A stretch of 64,000 nucleotides of DNA from Lachnospiraceae bacterium. GTDB lineage: Bacteria; Bacillota; Clostridia; Oscillospirales; Ruminococcaceae. The DNA lies in assembly GCA_023664705.1 (NCBI GenBank), contig JAMPFE010000004.1, positions 1 through 64,000 of the forward strand, written 5' to 3'. The notes beneath the pieces were generated by a model. The model made no database searches. It was given only the letters and a program-made list of their open reading frames with translations, and was not told where the DNA came from. Shown piece after piece: positions 32,057-40,767 of the stretch; within the stretch, counting starts at the first letter, position 1, and the number at the start of each line of letters is the position of its first letter. A program made the translations under genes and the position numbers.

Positions 32057-32085
32057 TTGACAAATACCCCCAGAGGGTATATAAT
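32057..32085 (+). promoter_or_regulatory. Copper-operon promoter with CsoR operator in its spacer
   Basis: TTGACA (32057-32062) and TATAAT (32080-32085) have a 17-bp spacer. ATACCCCCAGAGGGTAT (32064-32080) fills the spacer, with perfect ATACCC/GGGTAT arms and a 5-base centre. It matches the CsoR operator type (TATACCC-N-GGGTATA). Bound CsoR would cover both boxes. Confidence 0.85.
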
Positions 32086-32100
32086 GTAGTTATTAGAGAA

Positions 32101-32186
32101 TAGTTGTTAGTAGTTAGTTATTGTTGTCGCAGGCACCTTTAACTCCGACAACCAGCAACTAATCGCTATTAAACTAACTACTATAC
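32101..32186. repeat. Inverted-repeat element E in the csoR leader
   Basis: TAGTAGTTAGTT (32108-32119) is mirrored exactly at 32172-32183. An inner stem GTTGTCG/CGACAAC (32123-32129, 32146-32152) completes a long hairpin. It lies wholly between the promoter and the csoR ribosome site. Confidence 0.75.
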
Positions 32187-32199
32187 GGGGGTGAATGGT

Positions 32200-32502
32200 A
32201 TGGAAGAAAGCTGTCCGCGCTGCCAAAAGAAAAAGGAACGCTCCGACGGGGAGTACAAAAGGCTGATAAACCGCCTGAACCGCATTTCGGGGCAGATAAA
32301 CGGCATAAAGAAAATGGTGGAAAACAGCGCCTACTGCACGGATATTCTGGTGCAGGTCGCAGCCGCGAACGCCGCGCTCAATTCCTTCGGCAAGGAGCTG
32401 CTGAGCGAGCATATAAGGACGTGCGTCGCGGATAATATTAAGAACGGCAACGACGAGGTGATAGACGAGCTCGTCGATACTTTGCAAAAGATGATGAAAT
32501 AG
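32200..32502 (+). CDS. csoR: CsoR copper-sensing repressor
   Basis: A 100-residue all-helical DUF156 repressor. The copper ligands form the C-H-C pattern: Cys in AYCTDILVQ, then His and Cys in EHIRTC. KRLINRLNRISGQINGIKKMV is the DNA-binding basic helix of the family. Copper(I) binding releases the operator. The start is the ATG at 32200, with GGGGGTG as ribosome site; an in-frame GTG lies nine bases earlier. It is followed 9 bases later by the copper ATPase gene, so copper should induce both. Confidence 0.95.
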   Translation: MEESCPRCQKKKERSDGEYKRLINRLNRISGQINGIKKMVENSAYCTDILVQVAAANAALNSFGKELLSEHIRTCVADNIKNGNDEVIDELVDTLQKMMK

Positions 32503-32511
32503 GGTGATGAT

Positions 32512-35022
32512 ATGCGGCAATATAACGTAACGGGAATGAGCTGCGCGGCTTGCTCGGCGCGCGTGGAAAAGGCGGTGAACGCGGTGAGCGGCGTCACGAG
32601 CTGCTCGGTGAGCCTGCTTACGAACTCCATGGGGGTCGAGGGCGGCGAGCCCTCCGAGATAATAAAGGCGGTAGTCGCGGCGGGGTACGGAGCGTCGCTT
32701 AAAGGCGCGGAGAAGTCCTCGGACGACGGGGAGCTTGCCGACAGGGAGACTCCCAAAATGAAGCTTAGGCTGTTCCGGTCGCTGGGATTTCTTGCTGTGC
32801 TGATGTATATCTCCATGGGCGGAATGATGTGGGGGTGGTGGTTACCTCCATTTCTCGCGGACGACCATGTGGCGATGGCTCTGGCGCAGCTTTTGCTGAC
32901 GGGGATAATTATGGTGATAAACCAGAAGTTCTTCGTGAGCGGCTTTAAGGGCATAATCCACCGAGCGCCGAATATGGATACGCTGGTGGCTCTGGGAGCG
33001 GCGGCGGCTTTCGGGTACTCGGTGTACGCGACGTTCATGATGAGCGGCGCGCAGGCTGCCGGGGACCACGAAACGGTCATGACCTATATGCACGAGCTGT
33101 ATTTTGAGAGCGCGGGCACGATATTGACGCTGATAACGCTCGGGAAGCTGCTGGAGGCGTACTCCAAGGGCAAGACCACAAACGCGCTGAAAAGCCTTAT
33201 GAGGCTTGCGCCCAAGACTGCCGTGATAATGAGGGACGGCGCGGAAGTTACCGTGCCGGTGGAGCAGGTGAAAATCGGCGATATTTTTGTTGTCAAGGCG
33301 GGCGACAGCGTTCCCGTGGACGGCGTGATAATCGAGGGAGACACTGCGGTCAACGAAAGCGCGCTCACCGGGGAGAGCATTCCCGTGGACAAGACGGTCG
33401 GCGACGAGGTCTCCGCGGCGACTATCAACCAATCCGGTTATATTCGCTGCAAGGCTTCGCGTGTAGGCGAGGACACTTCTCTCTCGCAGATAATCAGAAT
33501 GGTGAGCGACGCGGCTGCCACCAAGGCTCCGATTGCCAAAATCGCGGATAAGGTGTCGGGCGTGTTTGTGCCGACCGTTATTACGATAGCGCTGGTGACT
33601 ATCGCGGTGTGGCTGCTCACGGGGAACGGCGTCGGATACGCTCTGGAGCGCGGAATTTCCGTGCTCGTAATCTCCTGCCCGTGCGCACTGGGGCTGGCAA
33701 CTCCCGTGGCTATTATGGTCGGGAACGGCGTGGGCGCTAAAAACGGCATACTGTTCAAGACCGCCGTGTCTCTGGAGGAAACGGGCAAAACGGAGATCGT
33801 GGTTCTCGACAAAACGGGAACGATAACAAGCGGCGAGCCCACGGTTTACGACGTGATACCCGTCGGGGTCTCCGAGGAGGAGCTGCTGAGGTGCGCGTTC
33901 GCGATAGAGCGGCGCAGCGAGCACCCCCTCGCCAAGGCTATAATCTCCTACGGGCGCTCGTTCAATTTCGACGTTCGGGAGCCGAGCGCGTTCCGGGTGC
34001 TGCGCGGGAGCGGCATTTCGGCAACGCTTGACGGGCGGCAGTATATCGCGGGCAATCTGCGCCTGTGCGAGACTTACTGTGACATTTCGCGCGATATTCG
34101 CGAGACTGCCGAGCGGCTATCCGACGAGGGCAAAACGCCGCTGTTCTTCTGCCGCGACCAGATGCTCATCGGCATAATCGCCGTTGCCGACGCTGTTAAA
34201 GAGGACAGTCCCGAGGCTATCGCGCAGCTCAGAAATATGGGCATACGCACGGTAATGCTCACGGGCGACAACAAGCGCACAGCCGAGGCCGTCGGAAGAC
34301 TCGCGGGGGTCGACGAGGTGATAGCGGGGGTTCTCCCGGGCGGCAAGGAGGACGTTATCAAGGAGCTTAAGCGCCAAGGCAAGACGGCAATGGTCGGCGA
34401 CGGCATCAACGACGCGCCCGCACTTACGCGAGCGGACGTCGGCATTGCGATAGGCGCGGGCTCGGATATCGCGCTGGACGCCGCGGACGTGGTGCTGATG
34501 AAGTCGAGGCTGTCGGACGTTCCCGCGGCGATAAGGCTGTCGCGCAGCACGCTGCTGAACATCAAGGAGAACCTGTTCTGGGCGTTTATATACAACGTTA
34601 TCGGCATTCCGCTGGCAGCGGGCGTTTGGATACCGCTGTTCGGCTGGCGGCTGAACCCGATGTTCGGCGCGGCGGCGATGAGCCTGTCGAGCTTCTGCGT
34701 CGTCACGAACGCCCTGCGGCTGAATTTCACGAAAATTTACAGCGCGAAGCACGACCGAAAGCTGCGCAAAAAGGTCAACAAAAGCGGGCTGCCGCTTAAT
34801 AATAAGGAGGACGATTTTATGGAGATCACAATGAAGATCGAGGGCATGATGTGCGGACACTGCGAGGCTGCCGTTAAAAAGGCGCTCGAGGAGCTGCCGA
34901 CGGTGGAAAGCGCGGAGGTCTCCCACGAAAAGGGGACCGCGGTCGTTAAGCTCAGCGCCGAGACGGATTTCGCGGTGCTGAAAAAGGCTGTCGAGGACAA
35001 GGATTACAAGGTCATCGCATAA
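32512..35022 (+). CDS. copA: Copper-exporting P1B-type ATPase fused to a CopZ-like domain
   Basis: An 836-residue frame. An N-terminal metal-binding domain (GMSCAACSA) is followed by membrane helices, SCPCALGLATP near residue 390, the phosphorylated Asp433 in DKTGTIT, the SEHPLAKAI motif and GDGINDAP. The ATPase proper ends near residue 760. Residues 770-836 form a second complete HMA domain with GMMCGHCEAA, equivalent to the free chaperone CopZ. The join at 34797-34821 contains three tandem TAA codons in another frame, then AAGGAGG and an in-frame ATG. A single-base indel between separate copA and copZ genes would give this structure. It works in copper detoxification at the cytoplasmic membrane. 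Confidence 0.93.
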   Translation: MRQYNVTGMSCAACSARVEKAVNAVSGVTSCSVSLLTNSMGVEGGEPSEIIKAVVAAGYGASLKGAEKSSDDGELADRETPKMKLRLFRSLGFLAVLMYISMGGMMWGWWLPPFLADDHVAMALAQLLLTGIIMVINQKFFVSGFKGIIHRAPNMDTLVALGAAAAFGYSVYATFMMSGAQAAGDHETVMTYMHELYFESAGTILTLITLGKLLEAYSKGKTTNALKSLMRLAPKTAVIMRDGAEVTVPVEQVKIGDIFVVKAGDSVPVDGVIIEGDTAVNESALTGESIPVDKTVGDEVSAATINQSGYIRCKASRVGEDTSLSQIIRMVSDAAATKAPIAKIADKVSGVFVPTVITIALVTIAVWLLTGNGVGYALERGISVLVISCPCALGLATPVAIMVGNGVGAKNGILFKTAVSLEETGKTEIVVLDKTGTITSGEPTVYDVIPVGVSEEELLRCAFAIERRSEHPLAKAIISYGRSFNFDVREPSAFRVLRGSGISATLDGRQYIAGNLRLCETYCDISRDIRETAERLSDEGKTPLFFCRDQMLIGIIAVADAVKEDSPEAIAQLRNMGIRTVMLTGDNKRTAEAVGRLAGVDEVIAGVLPGGKEDVIKELKRQGKTAMVGDGINDAPALTRADVGIAIGAGSDIALDAADVVLMKSRLSDVPAAIRLSRSTLLNIKENLFWAFIYNVIGIPLAAGVWIPLFGWRLNPMFGAAAMSLSSFCVVTNALRLNFTKIYSAKHDRKLRKKVNKSGLPLNNKEDDFMEITMKIEGMMCGHCEAAVKKALEELPTVESAEVSHEKGTAVVKLSAETDFAVLKKAVEDKDYKVIA
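34797..34821 (+). promoter_or_regulatory. copZ: Internal ribosome site and start for a free CopZ
   Basis: TAATAATAA (34797-34805) is out of frame with the ATPase. AAGGAGG (34804-34810) stands eight bases before the in-frame ATG at 34819. Translation from here would give a 67-residue CopZ chaperone ending at 35022, in addition to the fused product. Confidence 0.7.
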
Positions 35023-35027
35023 AGCCG

Positions 35028-35059
35028 AAAGCGCCCGGGGTCACGCTCCGGGCGCTTTT
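35028..35059 (+). terminator. Terminator of the copper operon
   Basis: AAAGCGCCCGG pairs with CCGGGCGCTTTT (35028-35038 with 35048-35059) around a 9-base loop. Confidence 0.9.
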
Positions 35060-35136
35060 GTCGTTACGGGGCGAAAATACTCGTTTTGTGCAGTAAAAAT
35101 CTTTATGAAATCTTTACCGAAAATGCCAAAAAATGC

Positions 35137-35165
35137 TTGATTTTGCAATCGTTTTACGCTATAAT
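35137..35165 (+). promoter_or_regulatory. Promoter of the glycosyltransferase gene
   Basis: TTGATT (35137-35142) and TATAAT (35160-35165) have a 17-bp spacer. The leader to 35302 is about 130 bases and is filled by three hairpins. Confidence 0.75.
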
Positions 35166-35187
35166 AATATTACCATACGAAATAGAA

Positions 35188-35257
35188 GCCCTCTCCGAGG
35201 GCAGGAGGGTGTGGGGCTGGGCGCCCCAGCCCCGCCGCAAAGGGCTCCGCCCTTTGC
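35188..35257. repeat. Triple-hairpin repeat in the glycosyltransferase leader
   Basis: Three perfect stems follow one another: GCCCTC/GAGGGC (35188-35193, 35197-35202), GGGGCTGG/CCAGCCCC (35213-35220, 35226-35233) and GCAAAGGGC/GCCCTTTGC (35237-35245, 35249-35257). The layout resembles GC-rich dispersed repeats common in Ruminococcaceae. It lies between promoter and start codon. Confidence 0.75.
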
Positions 35258-35301
35258 AATCCCAAAAATTGTAAATATATTTTTTCAAAAGAGGTTTCAC
35301 T

Positions 35302-36642
35302 ATGAGTAAAAATATGAATGTATGCTTGATGAACGATTCCTTTCCGCCCGTTATCGACGGCGTGGCGAACGCGGTCATAAATTACGCGAGCGTTATCTCG
35401 GGCGGGCTCGGAAAAGCCGTCGTGGTGACGCCCGAATACCCCGGCGCGGTCGACGATTATCCGTTTGAGGTGGTGCGCTACCGCAGCATGAACATCACGG
35501 AGAAGCTCTGCGGCTACCGCGCGGGCTATCCGTTTTCGAGCAGCAAGCTGGACGCGCTCGCCGCGGAGGAATTCAACATTATCCACAGCCACTGCCCGTT
35601 CGCCTCGACGATGATGGCGAGGGTGCTGCGCGAAAAGACGAACGTGCCTATCGTGATGACCTACCACACGAAATTCGACGTCGACATAAAGCGCGCCCTG
35701 CCGAACAAGCTTATGGCGGAGCAGGCGATAAAATTCGTCATCAACAACATCTCCGCGTGCGACGAGGTGTGGACGGTAAGCCGCGGCGCGGGCGAAAATC
35801 TCCGCAGCCTCGGCTACGAGGGGGAGCTTGTCGTAATGGAGAACGGCGTGGATTTCCCCAAGGGCAGAGCCGACAGAAACGACGCGGAGGCGCTCCGACA
35901 AGCCTACGACGTTCCCAAGGACGTTATACTGTTTATGTTCGTCGGAAGATTGCTGTGGTATAAGGGCATTCGCCTTATTCTGGACGCGCTGAAGATAATT
36001 TCCGAAAAGGGCTTGGATTTCCGCATGATGTTCGTCGGCGACGGCATGGACAGGCAGGAAATGGAGGATTACGCAAACGAGCTCGGGCTTTCGGAGAAGT
36101 GCATTTTCACGGGCGCTGTGAGCGACCGCGAGGAGCTCCGCGTGTTCTATACGGCGGGGGAGCTGTTTTTGTTCCCGTCCGAGTACGACACCAACGGCAT
36201 AGTGGTGCGCGAGGCTGCCGCGTGCGGAGTGGGCTCGCTGCTGATTGAGGGCAGCTGCGCCGCGGAGGGCATAACCGACGGGCGCACGGGCATTCTCACA
36301 GCCGCCGACCCCGCCGCGATAGCCGGAAAGCTGGAGTTTGCCGTCGGGCACCGCGAGGAGATGCACCAAATCGGCGAGCACGCCATGAACGAGGTGTACA
36401 TATCGTGGGAGACATCGGTAAAGCGCGCCTACGACCGCTACGGCGCGGTTGTCGAGCGCTGCATGAGCGGTCGGTCTCAGCGCCGCGAGAGCGTTATCCA
36501 AGAGGAATTTTTCGTTATGCTCGACAACATCACCGACGACATAATGCGCTTCCGCAGCATCCCCGCCGAGATAAAGGAGTCGCGCGAAAAAACGCGCGAG
36601 CGCTGGATAAAGATAAAGGAAAGGCTGAAACGGGGCGAATAA
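35302..36642 (+). CDS. Glycosyltransferase family 4 protein
   Basis: A 446-residue GT-B glycosyltransferase. The acceptor-side domain opens with NDSFPPVIDGVANAV, and HSHCPFAS and TYHTKFD follow. The donor-side domain has FVGRLLWYKGI, GDGMDRQEME and the nucleotide-sugar motif SEYDTNGIVVREAAACG. These fit the GT4 branch that makes glycolipids (diacylglycerol or phosphatidylinositol-type acceptors). The acceptor is not certain. It has no membrane segment, so it should act at the inner face of the membrane. A small gene follows after three bases. Confidence 0.88.
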   Translation: MSKNMNVCLMNDSFPPVIDGVANAVINYASVISGGLGKAVVVTPEYPGAVDDYPFEVVRYRSMNITEKLCGYRAGYPFSSSKLDALAAEEFNIIHSHCPFASTMMARVLREKTNVPIVMTYHTKFDVDIKRALPNKLMAEQAIKFVINNISACDEVWTVSRGAGENLRSLGYEGELVVMENGVDFPKGRADRNDAEALRQAYDVPKDVILFMFVGRLLWYKGIRLILDALKIISEKGLDFRMMFVGDGMDRQEMEDYANELGLSEKCIFTGAVSDREELRVFYTAGELFLFPSEYDTNGIVVREAAACGVGSLLIEGSCAAEGITDGRTGILTAADPAAIAGKLEFAVGHREEMHQIGEHAMNEVYISWETSVKRAYDRYGAVVERCMSGRSQRRESVIQEEFFVMLDNITDDIMRFRSIPAEIKESREKTRERWIKIKERLKRGE

Positions 36643-36645
36643 CGA

Positions 36646-36858
36646 ATGAAGAAACGCAAAAAAGCGCTGCCCCTGCCCGAGGGCTTCACGCAGCGCGATA
36701 TAAGGCTCGAAAGCTCCGTCTGCACGGGCGAGAAAACCATAGGCTTTTACAGCGCCGCCGAGAAAAAGCTGCTCTTCGCGGAGCTCGTGAGGAGCGAGGA
36801 GGACGTCGCCGCCTTTTACGAGAAATACGGCTTGGAGCGGTCGCAGAGCTTGTCATAA
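36646..36858 (+). CDS. Small conserved-looking protein, unknown
   Basis: A 70-residue basic protein with start 3 bases after the glycosyltransferase stop, so almost certainly co-transcribed. The central CTGEKTIGFYSAAEKKLLF segment looks like a conserved core, with a following helix RSEEDVAAFYEKYGLE. No signal peptide or membrane segment. Its end overlaps the convergent DNA glycosylase gene by six bases. No family is recognised. Confidence 0.65.
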   Translation: MKKRKKALPLPEGFTQRDIRLESSVCTGEKTIGFYSAAEKKLLFAELVRSEEDVAAFYEKYGLERSQSLS

Positions 36859-37341
36859 ATACTCCGAAATTTTCATGTACTCCCCGAGCATTTTCTCCTC
36901 GGAGATCGTTCGGTTCGCGGGGCTTGTGGACGGCAGGCAGATATCGGGCATAAGCCCGGGGAAGTGCCGCCGATACAGCGCGTGAGCCTTTTTGCCCGTC
37001 GTGAACACCGCGCGTATTTGACAGCCGTCGATTATCAGACGCAGGTCGTTCGGCACGGCGTTCCTTATCGAGCTGTCCTCCGCGCCGCTGATGTCGCAGC
37101 TTTCGAGCACGTCCCAGAGCGCTATCCCGTGCTTCAGACAAAGCAGTTTTCTCCCCTCGATATCCGAGGGGAGCTTTTCGTTCAGCACGGCGCAAAGCAT
37201 TTTCCAGAAGCGGTTCTGCGGGTGCATATAATAAAATCCGAGCTCCCGCGACCTCGGCGACGGGATAGTCCCGAGAATGAGCACCCGCGAGCGCCCGTCG
37301 AAAACGGGCGGGAACTCGTGCGTTACGCGCTCAGAGCTCAT
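36853..37341 (-). CDS. DNA glycosylase of the UDG superfamily (hypoxanthine type)
   Basis: A 162-residue repair enzyme. It has the family-6 pattern: LILGTIPSPRSRELGFYYMHPQNRFW (the PxSP and water-activating region), IALWDVLESCDISGAEDSSI, and LPSTSPANR near the C-terminus. This family excises deoxyinosine/hypoxanthine rather than uracil. It begins inside the last codons of the Dabb gene (11-base overlap) as the last gene of the dCMP-deaminase operon. Confidence 0.87.
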   Translation of the reverse strand: MSSERVTHEFPPVFDGRSRVLILGTIPSPRSRELGFYYMHPQNRFWKMLCAVLNEKLPSDIEGRKLLCLKHGIALWDVLESCDISGAEDSSIRNAVPNDLRLIIDGCQIRAVFTTGKKAHALYRRHFPGLMPDICLPSTSPANRTISEEKMLGEYMKISEYL

Positions 37342-37618
37342 AGTCCACGCTCACGGACTGCGTGCGTATCGACTTGCAGAACGCCGATACCTCGACGTGC
37401 AGGGGGTTCGTACTGTACGCTTTCAGCGCCTCGAGGCTGTCGAACTCCGAAACGAGCACAGCGTCAAAGCTGCGGTCGGAGGGGTTTATGTTCACGCCGA
37501 CCTCCATAGCGCGTATCTCGGGTATTTTGCCCTTCAGCGCGAGCAGCCGCTCCCTAAAAAGCAGCATATTGTCGCGCTCGCCCTCCTTGAATTTCCACAT
37601 CACGATATGTCTTATCAT
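37331..37618 (-). CDS. Dabb-family (stress-responsive A/B barrel) protein
   Basis: A 95-residue single-domain protein. IRHIVMWKFKEG at the start, VGVNINPSDRSFDAVLVSEF in the middle and YSTNPLHVEVSAF near the end are standard Dabb features. These small dimeric alpha/beta barrels have varied and often unknown roles. It overlaps the GH95 stop by ATGA and the DNA glycosylase start by 11 bases, so all three are translated in a chain. Confidence 0.87.
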   Translation of the reverse strand: MIRHIVMWKFKEGERDNMLLFRERLLALKGKIPEIRAMEVGVNINPSDRSFDAVLVSEFDSLEALKAYSTNPLHVEVSAFCKSIRTQSVSVDYEL

Positions 37619-39882
37619 ACTATTTTGACACTCTCCTCCGCTTTTAATTTTATTTTCGCCGCGGCAGCTCCGTCCCCCGTCGGATACGTTACCGAGCAGC
37701 AGCCGCCGTTTTTCGAGGTCACGGACAGCGCCGTAACCGCGCCGTCCCTCCATTCCGCGTCGACAACAAAGCCGCCCCTCGCGCATAAGCCCTTAAACGC
37801 TCCGCTTCGCCATTCCTCGGGAACGGCGGGCAAAACGCGGATAACGCCCCCGTGGCTTTGCAGCAGCATTTCCGCGATACCCGCCGAGCCGCCGAAGTTG
37901 CCGTCTATCTGGAAAGGCGGGTGGAAGTCCCAGAGATTTTCAAACGTGCAGTCGCTCAAAAGCCCGCGCAGCAGCTTATAGGCGCGTTCTCCGTCGCCCG
38001 TCCTCGCCCACAGGTTCAGGCGGTGCGCCCTTGCCCAGCCCGTCGATTCGTCGCCGCGGTCGTTCATCGACGCGACCGCCGCCCGCATGAGCTCGGGGGT
38101 CTCCGAGGTTATCCGCTTGCCCGGGTACAAGCCCATAAGGTGCGAAAGGTGGCGGTGGTTTTTCTGTATCTTCGAGCGGTCGAAATCGGGCTCGTCCTCC
38201 TCGAACCACTCCTTCAGCAGCCCCGTTTTCCCGATATGATAGGGCTTCAGCTTCGGCAGCATTTCCCTTGCCTTTTCTTGAAGCTCCCCCTCCTCGGAAA
38301 GCTCCGCGGACGCGGCAAGGAAGTCGATGAACAGCTGCTCGATAAGGCTCTGCTCGTAGGTGTTCCCGACGGTCACGGGACCGTGCTCGGGGGAATACGT
38401 CGGCGTCGAAACGAGCCTGTCCTGCCGATCGTCATAACGCAGCCACTGCGTGTAAAAGCGCACGCTCTCGCGCATTATCGGGAATATCCTTTCGCGGAGC
38501 GTTTCCTTGTCCCCCGTAAACTCGTAATGCTCCCAAATATTCTGCATAAGCCAAGCCACGGCAGCCGTCGACCAGCCCCAGTAAAAATCCCACCCGGGAG
38601 CCGTCCAGCCGAACGGCGAGCATTGCGTGTGCGCCGTCCAGCCGTTTTCGGGAGCGTTCCCGTCGGAGACGATGCCGTAATACTCCGCCGCCGTAACGCG
38701 CCCCGGCTCGCGCAGACTGTCCAGAAAATCGATAAGCGGAAACGCCGTCTCGGCGAGGTTGGTGTTGTACGCGCCCCAGTAGTTCATCTGCAAATTGACG
38801 TTTATATGATAATCGCAGCACCACGGCGGCGTGTTGCTCTCGTTCCACACGCCCTGCAAATTCGCGGGGAGCGCCCCCACGCGCGACGAGGATATAAGCA
38901 GATACCGCCCGTACTGAAAATAGAGCGTCTCCAGACGGTTCATCGCCGCCCTGTTCCCGTTTCGGTATTCCCCGAGCAGCCTGTCCGCGGGCAGCTCGGC
39001 AAGCTTTTCGTTTATTTGCAGCGTTACCCTGCCGTACATTGCCGAATAATCGGCAAAATGCGCCGAATAAAGGCTCTCCCAGCCCTTTTCCGCGGCGCTT
39101 TCCACGAGCGGCGCGGTTATCGTCTCGGGAGCTATGCCGCTGCGATAGCTCGGGTACTTCATCGCATAATCCGTCGCGGCGGCGAAGTATATCACGGTCT
39201 CGCGCGAATCGCGCACGGAGACGCCCTCCTCGGAAACCGTCAAGTCACCGTCCGTGACCGTCAAAAACCGCGCGTCGAACCTCATTCCGTTGTCCTCGAC
39301 GGCGCCGCTGTACACGAGCGTATCCCCGTCGGCGAATATTTTCGAGGGGTGCGTTTTCTCCAATTTCAGCGTAAAGCTCTGCTTTCCGCCGCAGGAAAAT
39401 TTAAACGCTATCACCCTGTCGGGGAAGCTCGCGAAAGCCTCCCGCGAATAACGAACGCCCCCGAGCGAAAATTCGCAGGAATACAGCGACTTGTCGAGGT
39501 CGAGCTTTCTGATATAGCCCTCGGGCTCTCCCTCGGGGAGCTCGAACTCCAAAACCGCGTCGCAGAGCAGCTGATACGCGCCGAAATCGCCGTCGCCCGT
39601 AAGCTCGGGGAGCAGCTCGGCGGCGCGGTCGTATTCCCCGTCCGCGAGCAGTTTCTGCACCTCGGCAACGTATTTGTAACGTCCGCGCTTGTTGCCGCCG
39701 CGGTAGTCGGGGTGCCTTTCGCACGGTCCCCCCGCCCACAGGCTCTTCTCGTTCAGCACGATACGCTCGCGGCGCGCGCCGCCGAACATCGACGCTCCCA
39801 GAAAGCCGTTGCCAATCGGCAGGCATTGACTTTCCCAATTTGCGAGGTCGCCCTCTTTGTCGAACCAAATGATGTTGCTCAT
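37615..39882 (-). CDS. GH95 alpha-L-fucosidase
   Basis: A 755-residue glycoside hydrolase of family 95. The N-terminal beta domain carries the family start (ESQCLPIGNGFLGASMFGG, then LNEKSLWAGGP). The (alpha/alpha)6 domain has HINVNLQMNYW, YSPEHGPVTVG and the catalytic Asp in FQIDGNFGG. Family members remove alpha-1,2-fucose from host glycans or alpha-L-galactose from plant xyloglucan. There is no signal peptide, so it acts inside the cell on imported oligosaccharides. It lies in a repair and RNA-modification operon, between ksgA and a Dabb gene. Confidence 0.92.
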   Translation of the reverse strand: MSNIIWFDKEGDLANWESQCLPIGNGFLGASMFGGARRERIVLNEKSLWAGGPCERHPDYRGGNKRGRYKYVAEVQKLLADGEYDRAAELLPELTGDGDFGAYQLLCDAVLEFELPEGEPEGYIRKLDLDKSLYSCEFSLGGVRYSREAFASFPDRVIAFKFSCGGKQSFTLKLEKTHPSKIFADGDTLVYSGAVEDNGMRFDARFLTVTDGDLTVSEEGVSVRDSRETVIYFAAATDYAMKYPSYRSGIAPETITAPLVESAAEKGWESLYSAHFADYSAMYGRVTLQINEKLAELPADRLLGEYRNGNRAAMNRLETLYFQYGRYLLISSSRVGALPANLQGVWNESNTPPWCCDYHINVNLQMNYWGAYNTNLAETAFPLIDFLDSLREPGRVTAAEYYGIVSDGNAPENGWTAHTQCSPFGWTAPGWDFYWGWSTAAVAWLMQNIWEHYEFTGDKETLRERIFPIMRESVRFYTQWLRYDDRQDRLVSTPTYSPEHGPVTVGNTYEQSLIEQLFIDFLAASAELSEEGELQEKAREMLPKLKPYHIGKTGLLKEWFEEDEPDFDRSKIQKNHRHLSHLMGLYPGKRITSETPELMRAAVASMNDRGDESTGWARAHRLNLWARTGDGERAYKLLRGLLSDCTFENLWDFHPPFQIDGNFGGSAGIAEMLLQSHGGVIRVLPAVPEEWRSGAFKGLCARGGFVVDAEWRDGAVTALSVTSKNGGCCSVTYPTGDGAAAAKIKLKAEESVKIV

Positions 39883-39897
39883 ATTTTTCTCCCGTCT

Positions 39898-40755
39898 TTA
39901 CAAACTCTTCGCTAATCTAATGTAATCGTCGAGGGTAAGCTCCTCGGCGCGCGCCGTCGGCTTTATGCCCAGCTCCGAAAACAGCGCCGCGAGCTCCTCC
40001 TTGCTTTTGCGCAGCTCCCCCGAAAGCGGGTTCGCAAGCTGCTTTCGGCGCTGCGAAAAGCCCGCCTTGATCACGCGGAACAGCAGTCTCTCCAAGTCCT
40101 CGGGGAGGCTGTTTTTTTGCCCTATCCTCATTCGGATAACGGCGCTGTCGACGTTCGGCGACGGCATAAAGCTGCCGCGGCTCACCTTGAACATCAGCTC
40201 GGGCGCGCTGTAATACCTCACGGCATACGACACCGCCCCGCACTCCCGCGTACCCGTCGGCGCGCAAAGCCTGTCCGCGGCTTCCTTCTGCACCATGACC
40301 GTCATAGACCGCACGGGCAGTCTGCTCTCCAGCACGCGCATAATGACGGGCGACGTTATATAATAAGGAAGATTTGCGCAGACGACGGTCGGCGCGCCGC
40401 CGAATTTCTTTTCGATAACGTCCGCGAGGTCGGTCTCCATAACGTCCGCGAAAACGACCTCGACGTTGCCGAAGTCGGCGAGCGTCTCCTCCAGAATGGG
40501 CTTCAGCCTTTTGTCGATCTCGACCGCCGCGACCCTTTTATAACGCTTGGCAAGCTCCCGCGTGAGCACCCCCACGCCCGTGCCTATCTCGAGAGCGCAG
40601 ACCTCCGAGGGGTCATCCGCACCCTCGATCCCCAGCTCCGCTATCCTCGGGCAGACGGATGGGTTTATCAGGAAATTCTGCCCGAGCGACTTCGCGAACG
40701 AAAAGCCGTGCCGCGCGAACAGCTCCCTTATTGTGTTGATATTCGTTAATTCCAA
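39898..40755 (-). CDS. rsmA: 16S rRNA A1518/A1519 dimethyltransferase
   Basis: A 285-residue SAM-dependent enzyme (KsgA). Landmarks are KSLGQNFLINPSV, the SAM loop EIGTGVGVLTREL, and the catalytic NLPYYITSPVI. The C-terminal helical domain is complete (ELTLDDYIRLAKSL). It dimethylates two adjacent adenines near the 3' end of 16S rRNA during 30S maturation. It lies 12 bases after the dCMP deaminase gene and 15 bases before GH95. Confidence 0.95.
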   Translation of the reverse strand: MELTNINTIRELFARHGFSFAKSLGQNFLINPSVCPRIAELGIEGADDPSEVCALEIGTGVGVLTRELAKRYKRVAAVEIDKRLKPILEETLADFGNVEVVFADVMETDLADVIEKKFGGAPTVVCANLPYYITSPVIMRVLESRLPVRSMTVMVQKEAADRLCAPTGTRECGAVSYAVRYYSAPELMFKVSRGSFMPSPNVDSAVIRMRIGQKNSLPEDLERLLFRVIKAGFSQRRKQLANPLSGELRKSKEELAALFSELGIKPTARAEELTLDDYIRLAKSL

Positions 40756-40767
40756 GACCGTCTCCCG

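Noticed and set aside
37852..39915. Very long open frame antisense to GH95, and similar ones antisense to lysA, glgB and the GH130 gene
   Set aside because: GC-rich codon bias leaves the opposite strand open. The products are Arg/Val/His-rich with no recognisable domain, while the sense frames are clear families.
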